Source: PALSA-612 sp963765295 | GTDB lineage: Bacteria; Actinomycetota; Thermoleophilia; Gaiellales; Gaiellaceae | Direction of reading: 5' to 3' | Assembly: GCA_963765295.1 (NCBI GenBank) | Contig: CAVXVO010000002.1 | Location: 100,889-164,888, forward strand | DNA: 64,000 nt | Part shown: piece after piece, positions 8,017 through 17,164 of the stretch | Layout: every line of letters begins with the position of its first letter | Position numbering within the stretch: position 1 is the first letter of the stretch | Translations under genes and position numbers: made by a program | Notes under the pieces: model-generated | What the model was told of the DNA's origin: nothing | The model's input: the letters and a program-made list of their open reading frames with translations, nothing else | The model's database searches: none

Positions 8017-9522
8017 TCATCGCGGCACCCCGGCGAGCGCTTCGAGCGCACCGACCTCGCTGTCGAGCCAGCCGAAGACGTCGTGGCTGTCGATGCGCCG
8101 CGCGAGCCGGTCGATCCGGTAGCGACGGTCGTCCTCCTCGAGTTCGAGCGCCAGCTCGATCGCCCCCGAGAGCCCCTCGACGTCGAAGGGGTTGCAGGGC
8201 AGCGCCTCGCGGAGCTCCTCGGCCGCTCCGGCGAACTCGCTGAGCAGCAGGACGCCCGCGCCGCCGACCGCATCCTGGGCAATCACGAACTCCTTGCTGA
8301 CGAGGTTCATCCCGTCGCGGAGCGGCGTCACGAGGCAGACATCGGCGACCCCGTAGTAGGACAGCAGCCGCATCGGCGTGATGCCGCGGTACAGGTAGTG
8401 GACAGGCACGTCCTGGCCGGGCGACGTGAAGCGGCCGTTGATGCGACCGACCACCTGCTCGACCTCGGCGCGCAACTCCCGGTACTCGCGGATGTCGCCC
8501 CGGCTCGGCACGGCGATCTGAAGCACGGCGAGCCGGCTGCGCAGGTCGTGGCGGCGCTCCAGCAACAGCTCGATCGCTCGCAGGCGCTCGACGATTCCCT
8601 TCGTGTAGTCGAGCCGGTCGACCCCGACGAGCACACGGCGGTTCGCGAACTGCGTGCGGAGACGGGCGATCGCCCTGGTGGTCTGCCCGCTGCGCGCACG
8701 TGCGCGCAGACCCTCGGCGTCGATCGAGATCGGGTGCGTCGTCGTCAGAACTGCGCGACCGTCGGGGAGCCGCAGCCGCGCGCCGTCCGCGATCACGTCG
8801 TCCCTGAGGCGCAGGCACGTGCGCACGAAGTTCTGGCGGAACTCGTCGGTCTGGAAGCCGATCGCGTCGGCACCGAGCATCCCGTCCATCAGATGGTGCC
8901 GCCAGGGCAGCCGAGCATAGAGCTCCGGCGCCGGGAACGGGATGTGCAGGAAGAAGCCGATCGGCCGGGCTGCTCCTGCCCGCCGCATGATCGCCGGCAC
9001 GCAGGCGAGCTGGTAGTCGTGCACCCAGAGGAGAGAATCGGGCGTGGTCGCCTCGAGCGCCCGCGCGGCGAATCGCTCGTTTGCACGGGTGTAGTCCTGC
9101 CACCAGCGTCGGCCGATGACGACGCGGTCGGCGAGCCCGTGAAAGAGCGGCCAGAGTGTTCGGTTGGAGAAGCCGTGGTAGTAGCCCTCGACCTCCGACT
9201 TGCGGAGTGACACGGGGACGAGCCTGGTGGCCAGGCCGGGGAGCGTGGGCGGGGTCCCCGGCGTGGCGCCGTCCCATCCGATCCACGCGCCGGGCCGGGA
9301 TTCGAGCACGGGGCGAAGTGCAGTCACGAGCCCGCCGTCCGCGGTCCGCCAGCCGCTGCGCGTCTTCACGACCGGGAGCCGGTTCGCGACCGTCACGATC
9401 GGCGACGGCGGCCGCCCGCCGGTCACCTCGCGCTCGGGCTCCAACGGCTCGGCGAGCCCAGCGTCCGCGGGCCGGGGCATCCGACCGGGACGGGGGCTCA
9501 TCATCCCGATCGCTTTCGTCAC
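8017..9522 (-). CDS. otsA: Trehalose-6-phosphate synthase
   Basis: A 501-residue GT20 glycosyltransferase that joins UDP-glucose (or another NDP-glucose) to glucose-6-phosphate, forming trehalose-6-phosphate. Visible signatures: VANRLPV near the N-terminus, YYHGFSNRTLWPLFH, WVHDYQLACVPAIMR, FFLHIPFPAPE, GVDRLDYTKGI and the acidic NDP-sugar site TPLRDGMNLVSKEF. No OtsB-like phosphatase domain is fused and none is in the window. GTG 9522 has an AGGGA site 7 bases upstream; a tandem ATGATG at 9504/9501 is the alternative start. Trehalose synthesis fits the adjacent stress-response locus. Confidence 0.92.
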   Translation of the reverse strand: MTKAIGMMSPRPGRMPRPADAGLAEPLEPEREVTGGRPPSPIVTVANRLPVVKTRSGWRTADGGLVTALRPVLESRPGAWIGWDGATPGTPPTLPGLATRLVPVSLRKSEVEGYYHGFSNRTLWPLFHGLADRVVIGRRWWQDYTRANERFAARALEATTPDSLLWVHDYQLACVPAIMRRAGAARPIGFFLHIPFPAPELYARLPWRHHLMDGMLGADAIGFQTDEFRQNFVRTCLRLRDDVIADGARLRLPDGRAVLTTTHPISIDAEGLRARARSGQTTRAIARLRTQFANRRVLVGVDRLDYTKGIVERLRAIELLLERRHDLRSRLAVLQIAVPSRGDIREYRELRAEVEQVVGRINGRFTSPGQDVPVHYLYRGITPMRLLSYYGVADVCLVTPLRDGMNLVSKEFVIAQDAVGGAGVLLLSEFAGAAEELREALPCNPFDVEGLSGAIELALELEEDDRRYRIDRLARRIDSHDVFGWLDSEVGALEALAGVPR

Positions 9523-9606
9523 CGCCAGTCCCTGTTTCCGTTCCCCGGCGCGTCGAAACTCCCGGCCGTGTTTCGGAAACCTGGGCACGGGCGATAGAAC
9601 CAGGCA

Positions 9607-9777
9607 ATGTCCCTGCCGGCGTCAGAACTGCCCGGGCTCGCCACCGCGACGTGTGCCCTCGCGGCGATGATCGTCCTCGGCGTGTCCAGAGGGATGCTGG
9701 AGCGCTCGTCGCTCCGCGTGTGTCCCTCGTGTGGACGGTACGTCCGCGTCGGCGGCCGACGCTGCAGCTGCAAATAG
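9607..9777 (+). CDS. 56-residue membrane-anchored zinc-ribbon microprotein
   Basis: ATG 9607 opens a 56-codon frame with one hydrophobic helix (LATATCALAAMIVLGVS) followed by a compact C-terminal double Cys motif, CPSCGRYVRVGGRRCSC, which fits a small treble-clef or zinc-ribbon site (C-x2-C...C-x-C). It lies between the divergently oriented otsA and the convergent GAF/phosphatase gene, ending 6 bp from the latter. A CCAGG precedes the ATG closely. I know no family name. Coding support is the intact Cys spacing and GC-rich codon use; it is too short for certainty. Confidence 0.5.
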   Translation: MSLPASELPGLATATCALAAMIVLGVSRGMLERSSLRVCPSCGRYVRVGGRRCSCK

Positions 9778-9783
9778 CCGGCG

Positions 9784-12700
9784 CTACCGACCGTTGCTCG
9801 AGACCGGGTGAAGCCGCCGGCGCAGGCGGACCTCGGTGCCGTCGTCCTGCGTCGAGACCTGGACGTCGTCCATCAGCGCCTCCATCAGCTTGAGCCCGTA
9901 GCCACCGCTGTCCCGCGCCGGATCGGGCTCGCGCCAGCGACCGAAGTCGCGGACGACGACGGAGATCTCGCCGTCGGAGCGCGTGCCGGTCAGCTCGAAT
10001 TCGGCGGCCACGGGATCGACCGCGTGCACGATCGCGTTGGCGCACGCCTCAGAGCATGCGACGAGGATGTCGTTCGCCTCCTCCTCCTCGACCCCGCCCA
10101 CGCCGAGCCAGGTCCGCAGCTCGCGACGCATCTCTGCGAGCGACGAAGGGTCGGAGGCGAGCCGCAGCGCCAGGCTCGGCGCCGGCAGCCAGCGGATCGC
10201 GACCAGCGCGACGTCGTCCTGCCGCGTGTCGACGGCGAGCTGCTCGCCGACGTAGTCGAGCATCCCGTCGAGCGACTCGGGCCCGGTCTCGACGGCCTCG
10301 CACAGCCGGCTCATCCCGTCGTTCAGCGTCATCGTGCGGCTTTCGACGAGCCCGTCCGTGTACAGGAGCAGCAGGTCGCCGGGCTGGAGCTCGACGGAGG
10401 CCTGCCGGCCGCGGGTGTCGAGACCGATGCCGATCGGGGTCGTGCGCCCGCCCTCGAGGAACACGGCCGGCCAGCCGGGCCGTAGGTGGAGCGGCGGAGG
10501 ATGGCCCGCGCTCGCGTACCGGCACATGCCGCGCTCGGTGTCGATGACCATGTAGGCGACGGTCGCGAACGGGGCGCCGACGGTGCGCGCCAGCTCGGCG
10601 AGGCGACTCAGCACGGAGCTCGGCTTGAGCCCGTCGAGCGCGTACACGCGGAGGGCGTTCCGGAGCTGGGCCATCGCGGCGGCGGCGACCACGCCCTTGC
10701 CGACGACGTCGCCGACGACCACGCCGACGCGGTTCCTGCCGAGCTCGATCACGTCGTACCAGTCGCCGCCGACCTCGAGCTCGTTCCGGCCCGGGAGATA
10801 GCGGACGGCGACGTCGAGCCGGTCGATCTCGGGCAGCTGCCCGGGCAGCACGCTCTGCTGGAGCGTGACCGCGATCTCGTGCTCGCGCTCGTACATCATC
10901 ATCCGCTCGAAGGCGAGGCCGGCGCGGTCGGCGGCGAGCACGAGCAGCTCGAGGTCGTCCTCGGTGAACGCGTCGACGGTCAGGCTGCTGACGTGCATGA
11001 CGCCGAGCACACGCCCCTTGACCGTCAGCGGCACGCCGATCAGCGAGCCGCCCGACTCGCGCAGGTAGTCGCTGACGACGTCCACCTGCGTCAGGTCGCC
11101 GACGATCCGCGGCTCGCCTGTGACCGCGATCCGCCCGGCGATGCCGTGGCCCAGCGGTACGCGCACGGTCCGCTCGACCTCGGCGCCGACGCCTTCCGCA
11201 GCGCGGATCTGGAGGACGCCCGACTCCTCGTCCAGCGTCAGGACCACCGCCCGATCGGCATGGAGGATGGTGCGGAGGTGCGTGAGCAACTCGCGCAGGA
11301 AGTCGTCGACGGACTCCGCCGACAGGCCCGCCTCGACGATCGTCTGCAGGTGGTCGAGCCGAAGGCTCGCGTCCTCGGCCCGCCGCCGCGCCTCCTGCTC
11401 ACGCTCGTAGAGCCGCGCGCGTTCGAGCGCCTGCCCGCACTGCTGCAGCAAGACGTCGATCAGCGCGCGATCCTCCTGGCCGAGCTCGCGCGGCCGGTCG
11501 AAGCTCACGGTCAGGAGGCCGAGCGGCCGCCCGCGGCCGACGAGCGGCACGAAGCCGACCGCCTCGAGCCCTTCGCGCACCTGTGCGTGGTCCGGAAAGC
11601 GCCTGGCCAGCTCGTCGGCCGACTCGAACCAGAGCACCTTCGACGAGCGGATCGCCTGGACGGCCGGTACCTCCTGGTCGGTCGAGAGCCGCCCGTAGCG
11701 GCCGAGCAGCTCGGCGAGGTGGCCGGTGGCCGTCGCGAGCTCGAGCGCCGACTCGTCCTCGGTCAGAAGCTGGGTCGCGGCCGCGTCCGCGCCGAAGGCC
11801 GCGCCGCCCTCGACCGCGATCGCGCGCGCGACCTCGTCGGTCGTCACCGCCTGCGCGAGCGCGGCCGTGATGCGGTGCAGATGGCCGAGCCGCTCGGACG
11901 CACGCTCGGCGGAGGCGCGGGCCTGGCGCTCGCGGTCGTAGTCGTATGCGTTCGTGAGCGCCAGCGCAGCGCGACTCGCGAACTCGCGGGCGAGATCGAG
12001 GTCGCGCTCGGAGAAGGCCCGGTCGCCGGTCGTCGCCAGCGTGAGCACGCCGGTCGCCACGCCGTGCGCGACGAGCGGCAGCGCGTGCCAGGCGCGCATG
12101 CCGAGCGACTCGAGCGTACGGAGCTGGGTCTCGTCGACCGCCAGGGCGTCCAGGAGCCGTGCGTCGAGCCGCTGGATCGCGACCGGCTTGCGCGTCCGCA
12201 CGGCCTGGGCGAGCGCCCCGTCCGGCTCGGCATCCATGTCGATCCGAACGCCGCGCAGCTCGCGCATGAGCTCCGTCTTCGCCGGGTCGACGTTCACCGA
12301 CGCCGCGCGGCGCAGGTAGTGCCCGTCCTCGAGGAGGAAGAAGCTCACGGCGTCGGCGAGGCGCGGAACGGTCAGTGAGAGCAGGGCGTCGAGCAGCTCC
12401 TCGACTTCGAGCGTCCCCGCGAGGGTCTGCGAGACCTCGCTCAGGAACTGGAGCTCGCCGCGGTGCTGCTCGGCGGCCGAACGGGCCTCGCGCTCACGCT
12501 CGTAGAGCTGGGCGCGCTCGAGCGACTGGCTGCACTGGCCGACGAAGGACGAGATCAGCGCCTTCTGCCCGGCGCTGAAGGCCCTTGGTCCGTCGAAGCG
12601 GAGGGCCAGGAAGCCGAAGGCGCGCTCGGCGGACGTGAGCGGAACCGAGGCGAGCGCCTCGCCGCCCGTCGCCTGGACCGCCTCGGCGAACTCGGGGAAG

Positions 12701-14445
12701 CGGTCGGAGGCGACCTCCACCGACTCGACCCACGTCGGCTCGCCCAGGCGCACGGACTCGGATACCGCCAGGCCCGCGTTCAACGGGATGCGCCGGTACT
12801 TCTGGGCGAAGTCGTCGCGGTAGCCGCTCGCCGCCAGCAGGCGCAGCTCCTCCCCGTCCTCGTCCAGCACGCTGACCCAGCCTGCGCGGGCACCGAGCAC
12901 GTCGCGGCTCTCGTCGACGATGATCTGCGCCACCTCCTCCGGGGAGACGGCGGCCGACAGCCGCGCGGTCAGCGACTGCAGCCGCTCCATGCGGAGCGCC
13001 GCCGCCTCGGCGTCCTCGCGCGCCTCCTGCTCGTCGCGGTGCAGGCGCGCGTTGTCGATCATCAGCGCGGCGAGCTGTGCCACCTCCTCGACGAAGGCGA
13101 GGTCGTCCTCGTCGTAGCGACGGGGCGTCTCGGCCGCGATCAGCGTCAGCGCACCGATCGTGTGGCCGCGGGCCCGCAGCGGCACGACGATCGCCGAGCA
13201 GGGGCCGAGCCGCCGGTAGAGATCGAGCTCCTCGCTGCTCCGGGTCGCCTCCTCGAGCAGCTGCGCGGAGATCTCCGGATACAGCTGCGACCTGCCGCTC
13301 GCGAGTACGGCGGCGGCACCGTACGGGTCGCCGGCCGTGACAGGGAAGCGGCGTCGAAGATCGCGGGCCAGCTTGCCCTTCGTCGGATCACTGTGCTGCG
13401 TGACGACGGTGCGGATGATCTCGTCGTCCTCGACCACGTCGATCCAGCACCAGTCGCCGAGCGCAGGGACGGCCAGCCGCCCGAGCTCGGAGAGCATCCC
13501 CTCGTAGTCGGGCATGACCGCGAGCGAACGCGTCAGCCCGCCGAGGAAGCGCTCCCGCTCCTCGCTCCGGCGGCGGGCGGTCACGTCCCGCGTCAGGCCC
13601 GAGACGCGCGAGCCGCGCCGGCCGCGCACGCCGCGCGGGACGCTGCCCTGGAGCTGGATCCAGCGCCAGCCCTTCGCCGTCAGCGACGTCCGGACCTCGA
13701 CCTCGAAGCTGGACTTCGCCGCCACGGCGTCTGTCACCGCCGCCCGGAACTGGTCGCGATCGTCCGGATGAATTCGCTCGACGAGCTGGTCGAAGGTCTC
13801 GACCCGTCGCAACCGTCCCAGCCCGTAGCGGCCGCGGCTGTCGTCCGACCAGCGCACGCGATCGCGCTCGACGTCCCACTCCCACGTGCCCATTCCGGCC
13901 TGGTCGAGCGCGTCGCTGAGCTTCTGCGCGCCCGCCGAGAGCGCCCGCGCGCGCCGCTCGCGCGACACGATCCAGGCGACGAGCGCCACGCCGAGCCCCA
14001 GCACGATCAGCGAGATGCTCTGCGACGCCTCGACGTTGAACCCGTCGGGCCGGTTGAGGAAGAAGTAGATGAACGCGGGGAACGCGAGCAGGCCGGCGAG
14101 AAGGCCTGCCTCGAAGCCGGCGATGCTCGCGGCCGCGGCCGCGAAGACGACGTAGACGACCTGGGCGCCCGGCTTCGTCTGGAGGTCGAGCGCAAGCCCG
14201 ATCCCGGTTGCGATCCCGGCGGCGACGAACGCCGTGCAGACGCCGAGGACGAGTCGGTTGGGGTGGAGTCGGCGGTCTCGGATGGAGGGCATCGGCGTCG
14301 AGACTCTCGCGGGCAGTGTAGACACGTGGTTCGCACGCGGCCAGTTCCCGGCAGTCGCGTGATCACCTTCATGTGCAGGGGAAACGTCCGGGCGGACCTC
14401 GATCGGCTCGATCTCGTCCCGGCGCCGTGGCGACTGGGTCTCCAT
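9784..14445 (-). CDS. DUF4118-PAS-GAFx5-SpoIIE phosphatase-HATPase stress regulator
   Basis: A 1553-residue multidomain signal protein. In order: membrane helices of the DUF4118/KdpD type (~60-160), PAS (~180-290), five GAF repeats (~305-470, 490-650, 670-830, 855-1010, 1035-1180) separated by RA-rich linker helices, a PP2C-like SpoIIE phosphatase (~1200-1395; GGDWYDV, GDVVGKG, RQDDVAL metal ligands) and a C-terminal HATPase of the RsbW type (~1410-1545; ACSEACANAIVHA). Known RsbU/RsbP-type phosphatases dephosphorylate STAS antagonists, and RsbW-type kinases bind sigma factors. Both activities in one chain suggest a self-contained switch feeding the sigma locus just upstream. An ATG at 14292 is an alternative start that keeps all domains. 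Confidence 0.88.
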   Translation of the reverse strand: METQSPRRRDEIEPIEVRPDVSPAHEGDHATAGNWPRANHVSTLPARVSTPMPSIRDRRLHPNRLVLGVCTAFVAAGIATGIGLALDLQTKPGAQVVYVVFAAAAASIAGFEAGLLAGLLAFPAFIYFFLNRPDGFNVEASQSISLIVLGLGVALVAWIVSRERRARALSAGAQKLSDALDQAGMGTWEWDVERDRVRWSDDSRGRYGLGRLRRVETFDQLVERIHPDDRDQFRAAVTDAVAAKSSFEVEVRTSLTAKGWRWIQLQGSVPRGVRGRRGSRVSGLTRDVTARRRSEERERFLGGLTRSLAVMPDYEGMLSELGRLAVPALGDWCWIDVVEDDEIIRTVVTQHSDPTKGKLARDLRRRFPVTAGDPYGAAAVLASGRSQLYPEISAQLLEEATRSSEELDLYRRLGPCSAIVVPLRARGHTIGALTLIAAETPRRYDEDDLAFVEEVAQLAALMIDNARLHRDEQEAREDAEAAALRMERLQSLTARLSAAVSPEEVAQIIVDESRDVLGARAGWVSVLDEDGEELRLLAASGYRDDFAQKYRRIPLNAGLAVSESVRLGEPTWVESVEVASDRFPEFAEAVQATGGEALASVPLTSAERAFGFLALRFDGPRAFSAGQKALISSFVGQCSQSLERAQLYEREREARSAAEQHRGELQFLSEVSQTLAGTLEVEELLDALLSLTVPRLADAVSFFLLEDGHYLRRAASVNVDPAKTELMRELRGVRIDMDAEPDGALAQAVRTRKPVAIQRLDARLLDALAVDETQLRTLESLGMRAWHALPLVAHGVATGVLTLATTGDRAFSERDLDLAREFASRAALALTNAYDYDRERQARASAERASERLGHLHRITAALAQAVTTDEVARAIAVEGGAAFGADAAATQLLTEDESALELATATGHLAELLGRYGRLSTDQEVPAVQAIRSSKVLWFESADELARRFPDHAQVREGLEAVGFVPLVGRGRPLGLLTVSFDRPRELGQEDRALIDVLLQQCGQALERARLYEREQEARRRAEDASLRLDHLQTIVEAGLSAESVDDFLRELLTHLRTILHADRAVVLTLDEESGVLQIRAAEGVGAEVERTVRVPLGHGIAGRIAVTGEPRIVGDLTQVDVVSDYLRESGGSLIGVPLTVKGRVLGVMHVSSLTVDAFTEDDLELLVLAADRAGLAFERMMMYEREHEIAVTLQQSVLPGQLPEIDRLDVAVRYLPGRNELEVGGDWYDVIELGRNRVGVVVGDVVGKGVVAAAAMAQLRNALRVYALDGLKPSSVLSRLAELARTVGAPFATVAYMVIDTERGMCRYASAGHPPPLHLRPGWPAVFLEGGRTTPIGIGLDTRGRQASVELQPGDLLLLYTDGLVESRTMTLNDGMSRLCEAVETGPESLDGMLDYVGEQLAVDTRQDDVALVAIRWLPAPSLALRLASDPSSLAEMRRELRTWLGVGGVEEEEANDILVACSEACANAIVHAVDPVAAEFELTGTRSDGEISVVVRDFGRWREPDPARDSGGYGLKLMEALMDDVQVSTQDDGTEVRLRRRLHPVSSNGR

Positions 14446-14526
14446 GCAGATCCCGATCCCCGCCGGCGGCCGGGCCGAAACCGCGATTCGGCTTCAGAGC
14501 TCGCGGCTGGCAAGCCGGCAGTAGAG

Positions 14527-14557
14527 CGAGAGGGAGGCGGCCTACCTCCCTCTCGCG
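14527..14557. other. Strong 12-bp stem-loop
   Basis: GCGAGAGGGAGG (14527-14538) pairs perfectly with CCTCCCTCTCGC (14546-14557) around a 7-nt loop. It lies in the ~240 bp gap between the giant GAF protein start and the end of the 106-residue gene, both on the minus strand. It could terminate the upstream transcript or act in the leader of the downstream one. No T-tract follows on either side. I see nothing else in 14446-14688. Confidence 0.5.
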
Positions 14558-14688
14558 GAGAGACGGACGGCCGGGACCTACGTCAGGGAGGGCAATGGAT
14601 ACCAACGATGGCGGTCGCCGCCCCTCCGGCGAACCCGCCGGCCCTGGCTCGTTCGCGTCGCGCCGTTCCTACCCGACCCGGCTCGGGC

Positions 14689-15009
14689 CTAAACGCGCCT
14701 GCGAGCCTCGCGCTCGAAGCGGGCCTCCGCGCGGACGCGGCTGAGGATGCGCTCGCGCGAGCCGGCGCGGACGCACGCCCGCCGGGAGCGGGACTCCGCC
14801 CACAGCCGTTTGATCCGCTCCGAGAGCGCCTTCACGTCCGCGGCGATCTTGGGGTCGGCGCGGACGGACTGCTCGTGCCAGAGCTCAGCTCGGCGGCTCA
14901 TCGCGGCCTCGAGCTCGACCTCGACGTCCGACAGCCGCTCGGCCGCGGCGACCCGCCGCGCCGCGTCGCGCAGCTGCTCGGGACGCGGTCGTGTCTGGAT
15001 GGATGCCAC
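14689..15009 (-). CDS. Small Arg/Glu-rich helical hypothetical protein
   Basis: A 106-residue, highly charged protein (LRDAARRVAAAERLSDVEVE, IKRLWAESRSRRACVR) predicted to be almost entirely helical. No family is recognised and there is no signal or membrane segment. The start is GTG 15009. It lies upstream of, and on the same strand as, the GAF/SpoIIE gene, separated by a strong hairpin. The divergent HATPase gene begins 100 bp away. The periodic charged pattern could also arise from high-GC antisense bias, so the gene is tentative. Confidence 0.4.
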   Translation of the reverse strand: MASIQTRPRPEQLRDAARRVAAAERLSDVEVELEAAMSRRAELWHEQSVRADPKIAADVKALSERIKRLWAESRSRRACVRAGSRERILSRVRAEARFEREARRRV

Positions 15010-15109
15010 GACGCTTCGCTACCCCGATCCCTCCCTGTCCAAACCGGTAGCGCCGACAACGCCGACAGGATTGGGAAGGGCCAAAACGCGGTACTTCCGG
15101 GACGAACAG

Positions 15110-15538
15110 GTGCCCGCCGCTATCGTCCGCCCCGTGTCCGACCCCGCCTCCGGCGAAGCGACTCGTGTCGTGCTCACCCTCCCGGGAGAGCGTCACTCGA
15201 TCGGCATCGCGCGCCTGTTCGTCGGCGGGCTGTCGGCGCGGCTCGGCCTCGGCTACGAGACGATGGACGACCTCCAGCTCGCGCTCGAGAGCGTGCTGCT
15301 CAAAGCAGAGCTGACCGCGGTGATCACGATCGAGGCGACGATCGACGGCGACGCGGTGTCCCTGTCGGTCGGGCCGCTCGCGCGCGACCCGCTCCAGCCG
15401 GACACGGCCGGGCCGGACGAACTCGATCTGGGCCACCTGCTCCCGGCGCTCGTCGCCCGGGCCGAGTCGAGCACGCAGGACGACGGGTGCTGGCTTCGGC
15501 TCGACGTGCTCGTCCCGGCAGGCAGCGGAGCAACCTGA
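15110..15538 (+). CDS. Small HATPase-like anti-sigma-type protein
   Basis: About 142 residues with the layout of RsbW/SpoIIAB-type ATP-binding proteins: N-terminal strand (RVVLTLPGERHSIGIARLFV), helix with YETMDDLQLALESVLL in the N-box position, strand pair, and acidic C-terminus. The usual E-A-x-x-N is replaced by LALESVLLKAE, lacking the Mg2+-binding Asn, so kinase activity is doubtful. GTG 15110 is preceded by GGGA with 7-nt spacing; GTG 15134 is an alternative. It is followed after 14 bp by the sigma factor gene, so it is probably part of the same operon and may bind the sigma factor or an antagonist. Confidence 0.65.
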   Translation: MPAAIVRPVSDPASGEATRVVLTLPGERHSIGIARLFVGGLSARLGLGYETMDDLQLALESVLLKAELTAVITIEATIDGDAVSLSVGPLARDPLQPDTAGPDELDLGHLLPALVARAESSTQDDGCWLRLDVLVPAGSGAT

Positions 15539-15552
15539 GCCCAGGGCCTGCG

Positions 15553-16320
15553 GTGAGCCTCAGTCCAAGCCAACTCGAGGAGAACGAGCTCCTCCGTGCT
15601 TACCACGAGCGGGGGGACGAGAGCGCCCGCGACCGGCTCGTCGAGGCGAACCTGCCGCTCGCACGGGCGATCGCGCGACGCTACGCGGGCCGCGGCGAGC
15701 CGCTCGAGGATCTCGTTCAGGTCGCCTCGATCGGGCTGATCAAGGCGATCGACCGGTTCGACCTCGACCGCGGCGTCTACTTCCGCACCTACGCCGTGCC
15801 GACGATCGTCGGCGAGATCAAGCGCCATTTCCGCGACCGCGCCTGGGCCGTCCACGTGCCGCGCCGGCTCAAGGAGCTGAACCAGATGCTCTCGAGCCTG
15901 ATCCAGGACCTGAGCGCGGAACTCGGGCGGTCACCCACGATCGCCGAGCTGGCCGAGGCCGCCGGCGTCGAGTCGGAAGAGGTCGTCGAGGCGCTCGAGT
16001 CGAGCCGCGCGTACACCGCCGAGTCGCTGATGGCACCTGCTGAGGAAGGTTCCGACCTCGACCGGATGCAGACGCTGGGGGTCGTCGAGGAGGCGTTCGA
16101 GCGCACCGAGGACCGTCACCTGCTGGCGACCGGCCTCCAGGCCCTCGATCCGCGCGAGCGCCGGATCATCCAGCTCCGCTTCCGTGACGGGCTGACCCAG
16201 ACCCAGATCGCCAACGACCTCGGTATCTCGCAGATGCACGTCTCCCGCCTGATCAGGCGTGCGCTCGAGACGATGAGGGAAGAGCTCGAACGAGGAGGCG
16301 TCCATGCAGAAGAGCGGTGA
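15553..16320 (+). CDS. Sigma-B/F/G-family RNA polymerase sigma factor
   Basis: A 255-residue sigma-70 family protein without region 1. Region 2 (~residues 30-100) contains NLPLARAIARRYAGRGEPLE, DLVQVASIGLIKAIDRFD and FRTYAVPTIVGEIKRHFRD with the -10 recognition helix. Region 3 includes SPTIAELAEAAGVESEEVVE. Region 4 carries the helix-turn-helix RDGLTQTQIANDLGISQMHV for -35 binding. The WAVHVPRRLKEL stretch is typical of stress and sporulation sigma factors. GTG 15553 has AGGG at 6-nt spacing. The gene overlaps the downstream RsbW gene by 17 bp, the classic sigma/anti-sigma pairing, so its product is likely held inactive by that protein. Confidence 0.92.
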   Translation: MSLSPSQLEENELLRAYHERGDESARDRLVEANLPLARAIARRYAGRGEPLEDLVQVASIGLIKAIDRFDLDRGVYFRTYAVPTIVGEIKRHFRDRAWAVHVPRRLKELNQMLSSLIQDLSAELGRSPTIAELAEAAGVESEEVVEALESSRAYTAESLMAPAEEGSDLDRMQTLGVVEEAFERTEDRHLLATGLQALDPRERRIIQLRFRDGLTQTQIANDLGISQMHVSRLIRRALETMREELERGGVHAEER

Positions 16321-16756
16321 CGGCACCTATGTGGCATCGCTGGTCATCCCGGCCGAGCCGAGATGGCTGGCGCTCTCCCGGCTCGTGCTCTCGGGCCTCT
16401 GCCAGCTCGGGCACGTCGACGAGGAGACGCTCGCAGACCTGAAGCTGGCAGTCACGGAGGCGTGCTCGAACTCGGTGCGCCACGCCTACGGCGAGAACGG
16501 CAGCGGGTCGATCGAGGTGCGATTCGAGCTCGGTGCGGACTCGTTTGCGGTCGAGGTCGCCGACGCCGGCCGGGGCTTCCGGTTCGATCGCGTCCCCGAG
16601 TTGCCCGCGCGGCCCGACGAAGAGCTCCGCGAGGACGAGATGGGGCTCGCGATCATCCACGCCCTCGTCGACGGGGTCGAGATCGGCGCCGGCCCCGAAG
16701 GCCGGGGCACGAGCCTCCGCCTCCGGAAGGACCTGGTCTCCGCCCCAGCCAGCTAA
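16304..16756 (+). CDS. Anti-sigma factor, serine kinase RsbW-type
   Basis: A 150-residue GHKL ATPase. The N-box is complete (DLKLAVTEACSNSVRHAYG, with Glu-Ala-Cys-x-Asn), followed by the G1 box VADAGRGF and the G2-like MGLAIIHALVDGVE. RsbW proteins bind their cognate sigma factor and phosphorylate STAS antagonists on Ser/Thr. Its ATG lies inside the sigma gene (17-bp overlap), so the two are translated together. The nearby STAS genes at 16766 and 17423 are the expected substrates. It is convergent with the first STAS gene (9 bp between stops). Confidence 0.9.
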   Translation: MQKSGDGTYVASLVIPAEPRWLALSRLVLSGLCQLGHVDEETLADLKLAVTEACSNSVRHAYGENGSGSIEVRFELGADSFAVEVADAGRGFRFDRVPELPARPDEELREDEMGLAIIHALVDGVEIGAGPEGRGTSLRLRKDLVSAPAS

Positions 16757-16765
16757 GGGAGCCGG

Positions 16766-17125
16766 CTAGGCCGGCGCCGAAGACGCCAGGTCGGCGAACG
16801 CCTCACCGCGCGTGTCGACGATGGCGAAGACCCGGTCGAGCAGCGTGATCTCGAAGATTCGCCGGACGTTCGGGTCGGGACAGACGAGCACGACCGTTCC
16901 GCCCTCGGGCCGGACGCGCTTGACGACGCTGAGCAGCACGCCGAGCGTGGTCGAGTCGATGAACGTCGTCTCGGACATGTCGATCACGAAGCGTGTCGCG
17001 CCCTCGTCGACGAGCCGGTGCAGCTCCCGCTTGAGCTCCGGCGCCGTGTACAGGTCGACCTCGCCGCCCAGGCAGACGACGTAACCGCCGCCGTCGAGCC
17101 TCTCGCTCGACAGGCTGAAGCTCAC
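16766..17125 (-). CDS. STAS-domain anti-sigma factor antagonist
   Basis: A ~119-residue single STAS domain: GEVDLYTAPELKRELHRLVD, then MSETTFIDSTTLGVLLSVVK with the phosphorylatable Ser in DSTT, then the C-terminal strand and helix ending in DTRGEAFADL. Dephosphorylated STAS proteins bind RsbW and free the sigma factor. The reading frame is open to GTG 17173, but that codon lies inside a sigma-B-like -10 box, so GTG 17125, at the start of the STAS fold (VSFSLSSERL), is preferred although no ribosome site precedes it. Confidence 0.85.
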   Translation of the reverse strand: MSFSLSSERLDGGGYVVCLGGEVDLYTAPELKRELHRLVDEGATRFVIDMSETTFIDSTTLGVLLSVVKRVRPEGGTVVLVCPDPNVRRIFEITLLDRVFAIVDTRGEAFADLASSAPA

Positions 17126-17164
17126 GGAAGTCGGAAGGGGTCGACGACCATCGCGGAGAGGGAA

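Noticed and set aside
9566..9600. GTTTCGGAAAC with GGGCGA near 9573-9595 as a sigma-B-type promoter for the microprotein
   Set aside because: The -10 part (GGGCGA) misses the TA of GGGTAC/T; too weak to list.
14527..14557. Hairpin as a classical rho-independent terminator
   Set aside because: The stem is perfect but no T-run follows on either strand; kept only as a stem-loop.
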